A stretch of DNA of 64,000 nucleotides, taken from Agaribacillus aureus (GTDB lineage: Bacteria; Bacteroidota; Bacteroidia; Cytophagales; Cyclobacteriaceae). Positions 9,665 to 19,584 of this stretch are shown one piece after another. The translations under genes and the position numbers were made by a program. The notes under the pieces were generated by a model. The model did not search any database. It saw nothing but the letters and a program-made list of their open reading frames with translations, and had not been told where the DNA came from. The stretch spans positions 1 to 64,000 of the forward strand of contig JAUJEB010000011.1 of the NCBI GenBank assembly GCA_030442055.1. The letters run 5' to 3'. The stretch's first letter is position 1, and each line of letters begins with the position of its first letter.

Positions 9665-12600
9665 TCAATTGTCCTTGTTTTGTACCTCAAAAAACTGAAG
9701 CCGATCATCATTACAGGCTACCAGCACCAGTATATCGCCATCAGTTCCTTTTAACGTGCTCACATATTTTACATCCCAAGGTGCCAGGAAGCCACTGGTG
9801 TAAGTTGGTATTACTTCAAAGCCACGTTTTCCGTTGCCTTTTAAAAACACGCCGATACCGGCATCATTTCTGGCAGTTTCAGCTTCACTGTGATACATAT
9901 TTCCGGCCATGAGCAAATCCGGAAAGCCATCCTGATCAAAGTCTTCAATGGCTATGCCGTTTATTGAAGACAGTTGAGCAGCTACCGGTAGTTTTTCAAC
10001 CCTGAATTTACCCTGACCAAGGTTTTCAATGTAGATACTAGAAAATGTATAGGCTTTCAGGTGATGAGCCTGTTTGATTTTTTCTTTTCCGTAGACCTGT
10101 ACAATGTCCGAAGCGGCAAATGCCGAATAACTGGGAAATTTGTCCTTGATAAAAGGCATTTGTTGGGAGGAGCATTGCTTTCCCCGCAGCGGAAAAATTT
10201 TATCATCTTCGTGATAGCCCAGGACAATATCAAATGTTCCATTTTCGTCAAAATCATCGGCGTAGACTTCAAACGGTTCATCGAGGGTTGCTTTGTACTT
10301 ATAATTTTCACCCAGGTTGCCTATCACAAAATCCGTATCTCCGTCCAAATCCAGATCCGCAGACGCCAGGCTATACCACCAGCCATATGTATTATCGAGC
10401 GCCTCATTCCGGTAGTAGGCCAGCTTACCGTCATTATTTTCAAGGAGCGTAACAGGCATCCATTCCCCCACTATCATCAAATCCAAATCCCGGTCGGCAT
10501 CGAAATCAACCCAAAGTGCATCTGTTACCATACCAATTTCATTAATATCGGGAGCTATCTCTAATGTTTTATCTAAAAACCTTCCGTTGTCATTCAAGAG
10601 AATTTTTGAGAGGGGAGCCAATGGGTAGGTGCCAGGATTTATTCTTCCTCCTACAAATAAATCAAGGTCACCGTCATTATCAATATCGCCCTCACTCACC
10701 GCCTGGGTACTGACAGAGAAATCCGGGATCACGCCGTTCGCTCGTGTAAATCCACCCAAACCATCATTTCTGTAAAAGCGATCGTGGTACATCGGCGAAG
10801 CCGCCGGCCATTCATTGCTACCACTGGCCACGTACAGATCCAGATCTCCATCTGCGTCCGCATCAAAAAACAAGGCGCCGGTATCCTCATATTTTTTATC
10901 TTTCATCCAGGTACCAGCCGCTGTCAGAACAAAGTCGCCTGCCTCTGATTGAAGATACAAACCACCGGCATGGTCTTTGGCCCCGCCGATATAAAAATCA
11001 TCCAGACCATCACGATTTACATCCCCAACGGCCAGCGCGGGACCCATTTGAGAATATTTGTGCGGAATCAAAAGTTCACGTTTGAAATCGTCATAAACTT
11101 TTTCTGTATGAACGTAGTCAATGCCAATTTTATCGGTTTGATTGGTAAAAAGAGGGTTTGTCGTACTTTTTTTGTTTCCGGGACGGGTGGTATTGTTCTG
11201 GTGAATCTCAATTCTACTGTTGGACCCAATATTGCTTTGGGTTGAAATGGAGCCATCTGCCCATAAGACCTGAATTTCATCAACTTTTGAAAGTGTATCG
11301 AGACCAAAATGAATAATGGGTTCGGAAAAAGATTGAAAACCCCTGGTTGGCTGAAGGTATTGGTACTGTATTAAATCGCCTGATCTAAGCCTGACCCTGG
11401 CACCGGTCGCCATAGGGTTTTTTCCGGACCCTTTTAACACTACCTGGAGGTAATTTGACCTTTTGCTCCCAGGCCGGTAAAATGTATTTTCATAAATCAA
11501 CGCTTCATCGTCCACATTATTCAAAACCAGGTCAAGGTCTCCATCTCCATCCAGGTCTCCAAAAGCTGCGCCCGTTGTAAATCCCTCATAATCAATACCC
11601 CAGGCATTAGATTGATCTAAGAATCTCATATCCCGGCTGTTTTGAAAACTGTAATTTTTATTCCGATAAACCGGAAAATTCTCAATGACATCGAGCGACA
11701 TCAATGCCGACGTCTTCAAATTCTTTTTTTGGATATCCAGGTAAATATCTTTGTATTGAATGTCTCTCCTTATGCCATTGGAAACAAAAAGGTCTTTCCA
11801 ACCATCATTGTCCATATCCATAAACAAAGGCCCCCAGCTCCAGTCGGTTTCGGCAACATTGCACAATTCGGCCACGTCACTAAACCGTCCCAGGCCTGAA
11901 TTCAATTGAAGTGTATTGCGCATATATTGGTAATGATATCCTTCTTTTATCATACGTTCAAAACGCTGAATATCCATGCTGGCCATATTTGCTTTTTTTC
12001 GAAAGTTGCTGCTGGCCTGCATATCACATACCATAATGTCTGTGAAGCCGTCATTGTTAAAATCCGCTGCATCCGCCCCCATGCTGGAGAAGGAAGTATG
12101 GCCCATAACTTCCTGCAATACATTGGTAAAGGTGCCATCCTGGTTGTTATGATATAGATAATCCGGCTCAAAAAAATCATTGGCAACGTAGATATCGGGG
12201 TATCCATCATCATCAAAATCTGCTATTGAAGCGCTAAGCCCAAAACCAAAGTGATGAATACCAGCCTGGCTTCCTATTTCTTCAAAAGCGCCGTTTCCAT
12301 TGTTTTGGTATAGCTTATCCGCCTCGTCTTCCTCCGGTTTTCCCTTTAAACCGAACAGTTCTTCCTGACTGGCGAAAAACCTGTTGGAATGGTTGACCAG
12401 GTACATATCCAAATCGCCGTCCAGGTCATAGTCAAAGAAGTAGGACTGCACAGAATAGCCGTTATCATCCAGCCCGTAAGCTTTTGCCTGTTCTGTGAAG
12501 CGCCCATTTTGCTGATTGACATATAATAAATTGTTTCGATAGGCTCCGGTGCCAGACCTGCAAACATAAATGTCTAACCAGCCATCGTGGTTTACGTCAA

Positions 12601-12988
12601 CTAAAGAGACCCCTGTTGTCCAAAGATTGGATTTTAAGATATTCGATTTCCTGGTAATATCTTCGAACCTGAGATCGCCTTTGTTAAGGTACAGGCGATC
12701 TCCCGACATATTTCCTGTAAAATAAATATCGGGTAAGCCGTCATTGTTCAAATCACCTACGGCCACACCTCCCCCATTGTAGAAATAAGGGTATTTTAGG
12801 ATATTATTATGTTCCGTTTCCCTTAGCCTGTTTATAAAATCGATGCCAGAGTGGTCCTTTGATACCAATCGATAGGCACCTGGAGTCAGATCATCCTGCT
12901 GCGATTTTTTATGGCAAGCCATCAGCAAGAAAAATACCGGAAGGAGCCAGCCAGTGTATTTATTTCTAACATTTACTTCCAGGCTCAT
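9665..12988 (-). CDS. FG-GAP/VCBS-repeat lipoprotein with ASPIC/UnbV domain (paralogue)
   Basis: The protein has 1107 residues; ATG at 12986-12988. Lipobox LMAC puts the acylated cysteine at residue 25, followed by a KKSQQDD stretch. The architecture matches the gene at 6304-9633 domain for domain: FG-GAP repeats with DxNxDGxxD loops (DLNNDGLPD, DVNHDGWLD, DLDGDGDLD), an ASPIC/UnbV module near residues 505-580 (TRGFQSF, IHFGLD, VLWADG), and a second propeller ending near residue 1060. It is the last gene of the sigma/FecR/SusC/SusD locus transcribed from 20181, 130 bp after SusD, and is separated from its convergent paralogue by only 31 bp. I infer that it acts at the cell surface with the SusCD complex. 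Confidence 0.9.
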   Translation of the reverse strand: MSLEVNVRNKYTGWLLPVFFLLMACHKKSQQDDLTPGAYRLVSKDHSGIDFINRLRETEHNNILKYPYFYNGGGVAVGDLNNDGLPDIYFTGNMSGDRLYLNKGDLRFEDITRKSNILKSNLWTTGVSLVDVNHDGWLDIYVCRSGTGAYRNNLLYVNQQNGRFTEQAKAYGLDDNGYSVQSYFFDYDLDGDLDMYLVNHSNRFFASQEELFGLKGKPEEDEADKLYQNNGNGAFEEIGSQAGIHHFGFGLSASIADFDDDGYPDIYVANDFFEPDYLYHNNQDGTFTNVLQEVMGHTSFSSMGADAADFNNDGFTDIMVCDMQASSNFRKKANMASMDIQRFERMIKEGYHYQYMRNTLQLNSGLGRFSDVAELCNVAETDWSWGPLFMDMDNDGWKDLFVSNGIRRDIQYKDIYLDIQKKNLKTSALMSLDVIENFPVYRNKNYSFQNSRDMRFLDQSNAWGIDYEGFTTGAAFGDLDGDGDLDLVLNNVDDEALIYENTFYRPGSKRSNYLQVVLKGSGKNPMATGARVRLRSGDLIQYQYLQPTRGFQSFSEPIIHFGLDTLSKVDEIQVLWADGSISTQSNIGSNSRIEIHQNNTTRPGNKKSTTNPLFTNQTDKIGIDYVHTEKVYDDFKRELLIPHKYSQMGPALAVGDVNRDGLDDFYIGGAKDHAGGLYLQSEAGDFVLTAAGTWMKDKKYEDTGALFFDADADGDLDLYVASGSNEWPAASPMYHDRFYRNDGLGGFTRANGVIPDFSVSTQAVSEGDIDNDGDLDLFVGGRINPGTYPLAPLSKILLNDNGRFLDKTLEIAPDINEIGMVTDALWVDFDADRDLDLMIVGEWMPVTLLENNDGKLAYYRNEALDNTYGWWYSLASADLDLDGDTDFVIGNLGENYKYKATLDEPFEVYADDFDENGTFDIVLGYHEDDKIFPLRGKQCSSQQMPFIKDKFPSYSAFAASDIVQVYGKEKIKQAHHLKAYTFSSIYIENLGQGKFRVEKLPVAAQLSSINGIAIEDFDQDGFPDLLMAGNMYHSEAETARNDAGIGVFLKGNGKRGFEVIPTYTSGFLAPWDVKYVSTLKGTDGDILVLVACNDDRLQFFEVQNKDN

Positions 12989-13055
12989 ATCAATACAATG
13001 GTTTTAAGTCTTACTATATAGGAAGGCTTTAAGACATGGTGAATTTAAGGCGAAT

Positions 13056-13081
13056 GATGCCTGGTATTCCTACCAAGCATC
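13056..13081 (-). promoter_or_regulatory. intercistronic hairpin between SusD and FG-GAP gene
   Basis: GATGC (13056-13060) and TGGTA (13062-13066) pair with TACCA (13071-13075) and GCATC (13077-13081), a ten-pair stem with one internal C-A mismatch and a TTCC tetraloop. No U-run follows in the direction of transcription, so it looks more like an RNA-stabilising or processing element than a terminator. Confidence 0.5.
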
Positions 13082-13118
13082 ATGCAAGCATTCATTATTA
13101 TTTATGGAACAATAATTT

Positions 13119-14621
13119 CTATTCGGGATATTGTGTCAGGTTGGGCATCAAATCCAATTCTGACACAGGTACCGGCCAAAACTCATGCCGGCCTGTTTCA
13201 TAACCCAGAGGGCCAAGCACTTGCTCTGCTATCCCCCACCTTTGAATATCAAAATATCGTTGCCCTTCAAAAAGCAATTCTTTTCTTCTTTCGCTTCTAA
13301 TAAGATCTCTTAAAAGGCCCTGATTAGTCTCCGTTAAATCCGGCACCTGCGCCCTGCTACGTATTTGATTGACAGCACTCAACGCTTCAGTACTATTACC
13401 TAATTCATTTTGTGCCTCGGCATAGTTCAGCAATACTTCAGCATAGCGCAGAATAGTAAAGTTAACGTTAAAGCTATTACCGGAAGACATCGGCTGACCT
13501 TCTGGAAGCCATTTTCTACACTGATTATCATGAAAGTATGATGAATTCATATCTCCTGATGGAAATGGTTCCTGAACGCCATCGCCGTCGGTGTCGATCA
13601 TATCGGTAGGAACCGCTCCAACATGTAGTATACTACCGGACCTTCTTACATCTGCCGGTTCCGCCTGAAATTGGTCATAAGCACCTGGACTTGGCGAGAA
13701 CCAATTGGCCCATCCAATGACCGGGCTCCAATGAATTGACCTGTGATTTTCTGTACTTCCTGACCAAAAATTTGGCGCATTTGAAACAGACTGCATTTCG
13801 AATAGCGACTCCGAACTATTTTCCAATTGTCCGCTAAACAATTTATGGAAATCCTCACCGGCAACCAACTGATAGGTATTTTGGTCCATAACGCTCTTGG
13901 CGGTGTTGGCTGCCTCAGACCATTTACTCTGGTACAGGTACACCCTGCTTAATAACCCATTAGCTGCTCCTCTTGTAGCTCTACCTACTGGATCACTTGC
14001 ATCCTCCGGTAAAAACCCGGCGGCATCCCTCAGGTCTTGCTCCATTTGTCCATATATGATATTGCGATCAGTTCTGGCCAGTTCATTATATTCTTCCCTT
14101 GTCAAAACATCAGTCGTAAATGGGACATCGCCAAATGTGACTACCAAGTTAAAATAGAAGAGGGCTCTTAAAAATTTTGTTTCGCCTTCGATCCTATTTT
14201 TAATGGCTTGATCCATCTCTATGTCCGGAAGTCGATCCAGCAATATATTGGCCCGGAAAACTCCTTTGTAGGCATCAAACCATCTGGCCATGGAAAATCT
14301 ATTGTTGGGTAAAAACCTGAAATCACTGGCCGCTTTAAAGTGTGGACCAAAATCTCCGTTATCTCCGGTGAGTTCCAGAATATCATCACTTGGACAATCC
14401 CCCAGGACCTCCGCAGCCTCCAGGTATAAACCGCTTGCGCTGACAATATCATACACAGCGGTCAACGCCTGCAAAGCATCACTTTCATTTTTAAAAAAGT
14501 TTTCATCAGTCACGCCATTCGTAAACTCTTTGGTAACAAAGTCTTCTCCACAAGAGTTAGCCAACAATATAATTAAAGCTCCAGCAACAGTGGTAGCTAA
14601 TAGTTTCTTTATATTTTTCAT
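13119..14621 (-). CDS. RagB/SusD family nutrient-binding outer-membrane lipoprotein
   Basis: SusD-type proteins are alpha-helical TPR-like lipoproteins that cap the SusC channel and bind oligosaccharide or peptide ligands at the cell surface. I chose ATG 14619-14621 (MKNIKK...) because it gives a normal SPII signal with lipobox LANSC (Cys24); an in-frame ATG at 14642 adds seven residues. The mature protein is about 475 residues, a usual length. SusD signatures visible: the 'KFLRALFYFNLV' helix near residue 130, the 'RILRYAEVLLNYAEAQNE'-like helix and 'IRSERRKELLFEGQRYFDIQRW' near the C-terminus. It follows SusC by about 150 bp in the same operon. Confidence 0.93.
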   Translation of the reverse strand: MKNIKKLLATTVAGALIILLANSCGEDFVTKEFTNGVTDENFFKNESDALQALTAVYDIVSASGLYLEAAEVLGDCPSDDILELTGDNGDFGPHFKAASDFRFLPNNRFSMARWFDAYKGVFRANILLDRLPDIEMDQAIKNRIEGETKFLRALFYFNLVVTFGDVPFTTDVLTREEYNELARTDRNIIYGQMEQDLRDAAGFLPEDASDPVGRATRGAANGLLSRVYLYQSKWSEAANTAKSVMDQNTYQLVAGEDFHKLFSGQLENSSESLFEMQSVSNAPNFWSGSTENHRSIHWSPVIGWANWFSPSPGAYDQFQAEPADVRRSGSILHVGAVPTDMIDTDGDGVQEPFPSGDMNSSYFHDNQCRKWLPEGQPMSSGNSFNVNFTILRYAEVLLNYAEAQNELGNSTEALSAVNQIRSRAQVPDLTETNQGLLRDLIRSERRKELLFEGQRYFDIQRWGIAEQVLGPLGYETGRHEFWPVPVSELDLMPNLTQYPE

Positions 14622-14654
14622 GTGTTTATAATTTATTTTCATTGGTCACATGGA

Positions 14655-14760
14655 ACCTCGCATATTATTATCATTTCCTTGCGCCTCCGCTACGGCCGTC
14701 GGAGAAAGCTTTAGCGATACGCGGTATGTGTCGATTACGCCATGCTCGGTTTCATAATAT
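14655..14760. repeat. GC-rich intergenic island between susC and susD, possible dispersed element
   Basis: The 150-bp gap between SusC and SusD holds a block (about 14678-14750) visibly richer in G+C than its surroundings. It contains a short stem CTCCG ... CGGAG around the palindrome ACGGCCGT and several CG-rich words (GCGATACGCGG, GATTACGCC). No gene is supported on either strand. It looks like a REP/MITE-type insertion or an intercistronic RNA structure; a genome-wide copy search would decide. Confidence 0.35.
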
Positions 14761-14773
14761 CAATTTTTCATCA

Positions 14774-17700
14774 TTAAAAACTAACATTTACACCAACCGA
14801 CCAGGTTCTAACCTGAGGGTACAGGTCATTATCCACACCGGCAACAGCACTATTATTTTCGTCAAATCCGACTTCCGGATCGATCCCTGAATAACCGGTT
14901 AGGACAAACAGGTTTTGACCAGCCACATATACCCTGGCTGTCGAGACACCAAGCGGCGACAAAATTCCCTCCGGTAAAGTATAACCTATCTGCAAATTTC
15001 TTAACCTCAGGTAGGACCCATCTTCTATGAACTGATCACTCAAAATCCCGTTTTGATTCGGGTCCGTAGTGATTGCTCTTGGAATGGTATTGCTTGTTCC
15101 CGGCCCGCTCCAACCGTTTAATACAGTACTGCTTTTGTTGAAAGTCCTGCCACTTCCTTCAATTAGCGATCTGGTAATATTCAAGATCTTATTCCCCTGC
15201 ACGCCAAAGAACTGAAAACTCAGGTCAAAGTTTTTGTAATTCATATTAGCCCCAAAACCATAGGTGAATTTTGGTATTGGGCTACCGGTGAGTTCCTTGT
15301 CGTTATTATCCACTCTACCATCACCATTTAGATCTTTCCACCTGAAGTCGCCTGGTGCTGTGTCCACATTTTGATAGGGAGTGGCATCATTTCCGTCAAT
15401 GGCATTGGCCGCTTCTACCTCGGCCTGCGTTTGGAATATACCGTCGCCTCTTCGGGTATAAAAGGATCCCAGCGGTTCACCGGGACGAATTAAAATCGTA
15501 GATCCGGATCCTGAATAATTAAAAGCAACAATCTCCTGCAATCCACCAAGATCTACGACCTCGCTGCTGATGGTTGACAGGTTTGCGTTGAAATCGAAAG
15601 TAACATCTCCGGTAACCTTACGATAGCCTGCGGCGAATTCAAATCCTTTGTTTACCAGCTCGCCTACGTTTGCAATCGTTTCTTTCAGACCTGAAACTCC
15701 CGGAAGGGGTAGTGTAAGCAACATATCGTTTCTGGTTCTGTTATAATACTCGGCTGAAAACGAAAGCTTGCCATCCAAAAATCCAGCATCAAAACCAAAA
15801 TTATATTCGGTGGCAGTTTCCCATTGTACACCCGCATTGGCTAAGTTTTCCAGGGCTGTACCAATAGAGGTTATCCCGTTCTGATTACCAAATGCGTAAT
15901 TAAATGTAGAATTCAGCGTTGCCAGGTATTTAAAATTACCAATAGCATCTGATCCGACCTGTCCCCAGCCACCTCTTATTTTCAAATCAGTAAATAATCC
16001 GTCTTTTACAAAGAATGGCTCCTCAGAAACGCGCCATCCGGCGGTAAATGAGGGAAAAACCCCAAACTTATTATCGGGTCCAAATTTGGAAGACCCATCC
16101 CTTCTGACGGCAAAAGTAAACAGATATTTATTGTCGTAATCGTAGGTAACCCTACCAAAAACAGAGGCCAGGGACTCTTCAAAACTTTCACTATTGGCAG
16201 TCAAAATAGAGGCGCTGCTCATGATCTCTGTAAACTCGCCGATCTCATACTCAGCCTGTGACTCGAATTTTCTAAACTTCAGTTCCTGTGCTGTGGTACC
16301 ACCGGTGATGGAGAAATTATTTTTTCCGATGGAGCCGGTATAGGTAACTGTATTTTCCCACAGCCAAAAGAATGAGTTATCTCTTAGCTGATTTACCACC
16401 GATCTGCCATCTGAATTGATCAGCCCCTCTTCGAATCTTGGTGTAAAGATATAATTGCTTGTATTTTGGATATCTGCAGAATAAGAAGTTCTGAATTTAA
16501 GACCTGGAATGGGAGAATATTCCAAATATACGTTGCCTAATACCCTGTCGCTCGCGTTGTCCCTATCCGGTAGTTCATAGAATGAAACCTGGTTTCTTCT
16601 CCTTTCCAGCCGGGTATCGGTAGGCCCGCCATATCCGGTGGAAGTAGAGGGGTCAAATACAGGAGTGGTTGGTAAGGCCAGGTATAAACTGGTAAAACTT
16701 CCATGAATAAAGGTTCTCAGCCCCGCATCATTATCGAACCTGCTGCCTCTGCTATAGAAGAGGCTGTTACCTACCTTAACTTTTTCACTTAGCTGATGAT
16801 CGGTATTAGCCCGTATTGAGAAACGCCTCTGGAAAGTCTCCAGCATGATACCATCATTGTCAAAATAGTTCATTGACACATAGTAGTTACTCTTCTCCGA
16901 TCCTCCGGAAATGGATAATTGATGGTCAGTAATGAAACCATCTCCGATCACTTCATCCAAATAGTTGGTTCCTTCTCCCAATGAGGCGGGATTGGGAAAA
17001 GGCTCCGCTTCGCCAGCTGCGGTAAAAGCCGTGTTCATTCGGGTGGCGTATTCGGTGGCATTTAACGGTCTTGTTAAATTATTGACAGCTTTTTGTATGC
17101 CGGCATAGGCGCTGTACGATACCTGTGGCTTACCGGTTTTTCCTCTTTTGGTGGTAATCAGCACAACCCCGTTCGCTGCCCTGGCTCCGTAAATTGCAGC
17201 TGAGGCGGCATCCTTCAGTATATCAATGCTTTCTATATCATTCGGGTTAATGGCTACCAGGGGGTTGAAATTCTCATCGTTACCTGCGCCAATAATCACA
17301 CCATCGATTACATACAGCGGGTTACTGTTATTGATTGTTCCGGCGCCACGAATTCGAATGGAAACACCACCACCTGGCTGGCCGCCGTTGGTTGTTACAT
17401 ACACGCCCGGCACTTTTCCTTGCAAAGCCGCGTCAAAACTTGAATTTTGAGTCCTGGCAATATCATCAGCGCCAACCGATACAATGGAACCACTTACGTT
17501 GCTTTTCTTTTGGACACCGTAACCCACCACGACTATTTCCTCCAGATGTTCAAGATCCGGAATCATTTGAACGTTAATCACACTTTCATTGCCAATAACT
17601 CTTTCCTGTGTTTTATAGCCTACAAAAGAAAATACCAGGATACCTCCCACAGGAGCTGTAATTGTATAGTTGCCTTCAGGATCTGTAATGACACCGTTAG

Positions 17701-18193
17701 TTGTCCCCTTCAATAATATACTTACACCCGGAAGTGGTTCGCTATCATCTTCGGAAGTCACCCTACCGGTGATTCTTTCAAGCATCCCTTCACTTGGCAG
17801 GATAATATCCTCTATAGCCTTTGTCTTGCTTCCTCTGTTAATGACAAAAATATGATTATTGACACGCTTAAAGCCTAGCTTGTGCTCTCTGGATAATTTT
17901 CTAAGGAAATAATTCAGATTATTTTGATTAACGGTCTGTCTAACCTTTATTTGATCGTTTACATTCTCGGTGTTGTAGGTAAAATATAAATCGGTTTGTT
18001 CAGTAATGGAAGCAAAAATCTCTTTTAAACTGGCATTTTTATTATCAATGGATATATAGATCTCATTTAGAGGTTTATGCTGGCCATTTAAATCCTTAGA
18101 AAACAGAAAGCTGCATAGCATTGTCTGAATCAGGGTTCCGTAAAATACGTATTTCGACATAATAAGGATTTGTTTTGGTAAATTCCATTTCAT
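14774..18193 (-). CDS. SusC/RagA family TonB-dependent outer-membrane receptor with STN domain
   Basis: The protein has 1139 residues and imports a ligand across the outer membrane using TonB energy. Order of domains: signal sequence (about 1-38), STN domain (about 45-115, the region that talks to the FecR anti-sigma factor), carboxypeptidase-regulatory-like domain (about 135-225, GVSILLKGTTNGVITDPEG), TonB-box-like EEIVVVGYG, plug with the SusC signature DILKDAASAAIYGARAANG, then the beta-barrel ending in an aromatic residue (NVSF). The STN domain plus the upstream sigma/FecR genes indicate ligand-dependent trans-envelope signalling. The length and N-terminal extension are typical of regulated SusC proteins. 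Confidence 0.95.
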   Translation of the reverse strand: MKWNLPKQILIMSKYVFYGTLIQTMLCSFLFSKDLNGQHKPLNEIYISIDNKNASLKEIFASITEQTDLYFTYNTENVNDQIKVRQTVNQNNLNYFLRKLSREHKLGFKRVNNHIFVINRGSKTKAIEDIILPSEGMLERITGRVTSEDDSEPLPGVSILLKGTTNGVITDPEGNYTITAPVGGILVFSFVGYKTQERVIGNESVINVQMIPDLEHLEEIVVVGYGVQKKSNVSGSIVSVGADDIARTQNSSFDAALQGKVPGVYVTTNGGQPGGGVSIRIRGAGTINNSNPLYVIDGVIIGAGNDENFNPLVAINPNDIESIDILKDAASAAIYGARAANGVVLITTKRGKTGKPQVSYSAYAGIQKAVNNLTRPLNATEYATRMNTAFTAAGEAEPFPNPASLGEGTNYLDEVIGDGFITDHQLSISGGSEKSNYYVSMNYFDNDGIMLETFQRRFSIRANTDHQLSEKVKVGNSLFYSRGSRFDNDAGLRTFIHGSFTSLYLALPTTPVFDPSTSTGYGGPTDTRLERRRNQVSFYELPDRDNASDRVLGNVYLEYSPIPGLKFRTSYSADIQNTSNYIFTPRFEEGLINSDGRSVVNQLRDNSFFWLWENTVTYTGSIGKNNFSITGGTTAQELKFRKFESQAEYEIGEFTEIMSSASILTANSESFEESLASVFGRVTYDYDNKYLFTFAVRRDGSSKFGPDNKFGVFPSFTAGWRVSEEPFFVKDGLFTDLKIRGGWGQVGSDAIGNFKYLATLNSTFNYAFGNQNGITSIGTALENLANAGVQWETATEYNFGFDAGFLDGKLSFSAEYYNRTRNDMLLTLPLPGVSGLKETIANVGELVNKGFEFAAGYRKVTGDVTFDFNANLSTISSEVVDLGGLQEIVAFNYSGSGSTILIRPGEPLGSFYTRRGDGIFQTQAEVEAANAIDGNDATPYQNVDTAPGDFRWKDLNGDGRVDNNDKELTGSPIPKFTYGFGANMNYKNFDLSFQFFGVQGNKILNITRSLIEGSGRTFNKSSTVLNGWSGPGTSNTIPRAITTDPNQNGILSDQFIEDGSYLRLRNLQIGYTLPEGILSPLGVSTARVYVAGQNLFVLTGYSGIDPEVGFDENNSAVAGVDNDLYPQVRTWSVGVNVSF

Positions 18194-18293
18194 ATTTTTA
18201 AATGTTTATGATTCTAATAAATTTTCATGAACTATTCTCCGAATGCTACATGTCACGGCCAAATGATCTGAAAGCATGGAGAAAAACCTTTAG

Positions 18294-18318
18294 GCCGGAT
18301 TTCTAATCCGGCTTTTTT
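18294..18318 (+). terminator. hairpin plus T-run between fecR and susC (terminator-shaped on plus strand)
   Basis: GCCGGAT (18294-18300), five-base loop, ATCCGGC (18306-18312), followed on the plus strand by six T (18313-18318): the form of an intrinsic terminator. Read on the minus strand, where the genes lie, the same stem is followed by CTAAAGGTTTTT, a weaker U-tract nine bases away. It may separate the sigma/FecR transcript from SusC, or stop antisense transcripts entering from SusC. Confidence 0.5.
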
Positions 18319-18414
18319 GTTAGCCTGTATCCCTTTTTATTTTCATAGTCACGTCGTTATTTAGTAGTTAATTTCTCATTTGTTATGCTTTATAAATGTG
18401 TATAAATATTTGCT

Positions 18415-19419
18415 CTAATATATGTGTACAACATCTCCCTCTATTTTGAAGTCGAATTTGGTTGTATAATTCAATCCCTTTAATACTTCTTCCAGGCTTA
18501 GGTTTTGAAAAGAGCCTTCAAACCTTCCCCTTACGCCTCCGGTTTCCATGATAAAGGTTACCCCATACCATCGCTCCAAAATCTTTGTTACTTCTTCAAA
18601 TGAAGCTTTTTCAAAATGAATGATATTGTCTTTCCAGCTGATTACCTTTTCGGGGGTGAACTCAATTTTCTCCATTTCCAGTTTATCCACAATAACCATT
18701 TCAGAGGGAAGTAAAACAACTTCGCTATCACTGTCCGTTGACTCCCTTTTTACTTTCACTTTTCCTGTTACTACGGCGACTTCTACCTTTTCATCCTCCT
18801 TATAGGCGCGAATATTGAATGATGTACCCAACACAATGGTCTCCAGCTTTTTAGAATGTACAATAAAAGGTCTGTTTTCATCGCGCTGGACCTCGAAAAA
18901 GGCTTCTCCTTCCAAGTAAACCTCCCTTCTGCCATCTTTAAAGGATTCGGGATATTTCAGTGTGCTACCTGAATTTATCTTGACGGTAGATCCATCACTA
19001 AGCTTGATGGTCAACTTTTGTCCGAATGGAATGGCTTTATTGAGAAGCTTTATATCATTTTTCCCGAGCTGATCATTTTTCCCGCCATTATATTGATTAA
19101 CATAAAAATACGCCCCTACGCCGACGACAATAAAAATGATAGCCGCTACTTTCAGGAAAGGACGCAACGGCAAAAACGGTTGCCGGTCACTGCGGGCAGG
19201 TTTGTACCCCATATGCTTTATATGAAAATTTTCAAGCATTTCTTTTCCATCGGGTGCCTCCTCCAACTGATTTTCCGGTTTTTCCTTTCCCCAAAGCCTG
19301 TCCATGCCATCCTTTATTTCATCTTCAATTTCACCTTTTCTGATTGTTTTTAATATTTCAGATGTTTCTTTTGGAAGTGTATTGTTATGAAAATACCTTT
19401 TAATTGCTTCAAAAAACAT
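18415..19419 (-). CDS. FecR family anti-sigma factor / transducer
   Basis: The protein has 334 residues; ATG at 19417-19419. It has a cytoplasmic N-terminal third of about 90 residues, one membrane helix near residues 95-112 (AAIIFIVVGVGAYFYV), a periplasmic FecR domain at about 125-225 (LSDGSTVKINSGSTLKYP, GEAFFEV, VLGTSFNIRAY, VTGKVKV), and a C-terminal DUF4974 module at about 262-334 with an STN-like fold. It should bind the sigma factor encoded just upstream (20181-19585) and release it when the STN domain of the SusC protein signals ligand. It lies between sigma and SusC, the canonical order. Confidence 0.93.
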   Translation of the reverse strand: MFFEAIKRYFHNNTLPKETSEILKTIRKGEIEDEIKDGMDRLWGKEKPENQLEEAPDGKEMLENFHIKHMGYKPARSDRQPFLPLRPFLKVAAIIFIVVGVGAYFYVNQYNGGKNDQLGKNDIKLLNKAIPFGQKLTIKLSDGSTVKINSGSTLKYPESFKDGRREVYLEGEAFFEVQRDENRPFIVHSKKLETIVLGTSFNIRAYKEDEKVEVAVVTGKVKVKRESTDSDSEVVLLPSEMVIVDKLEMEKIEFTPEKVISWKDNIIHFEKASFEEVTKILERWYGVTFIMETGGVRGRFEGSFQNLSLEEVLKGLNYTTKFDFKIEGDVVHIY

Positions 19420-19584
19420 TGCTTTCTTATTTAAAAAAATTAGTCAATAATAAACCCTGCCATCGCCGGTTCGACACCCACGTTTAGCAAGTGTCCTTAA
19501 TACAAGTACACTTAAGTCCAACACAGGTACATAAATTTTTTGATTTTTTTTATGCGCCAAAAAGGGCCTTGGGAACGGGAGATA

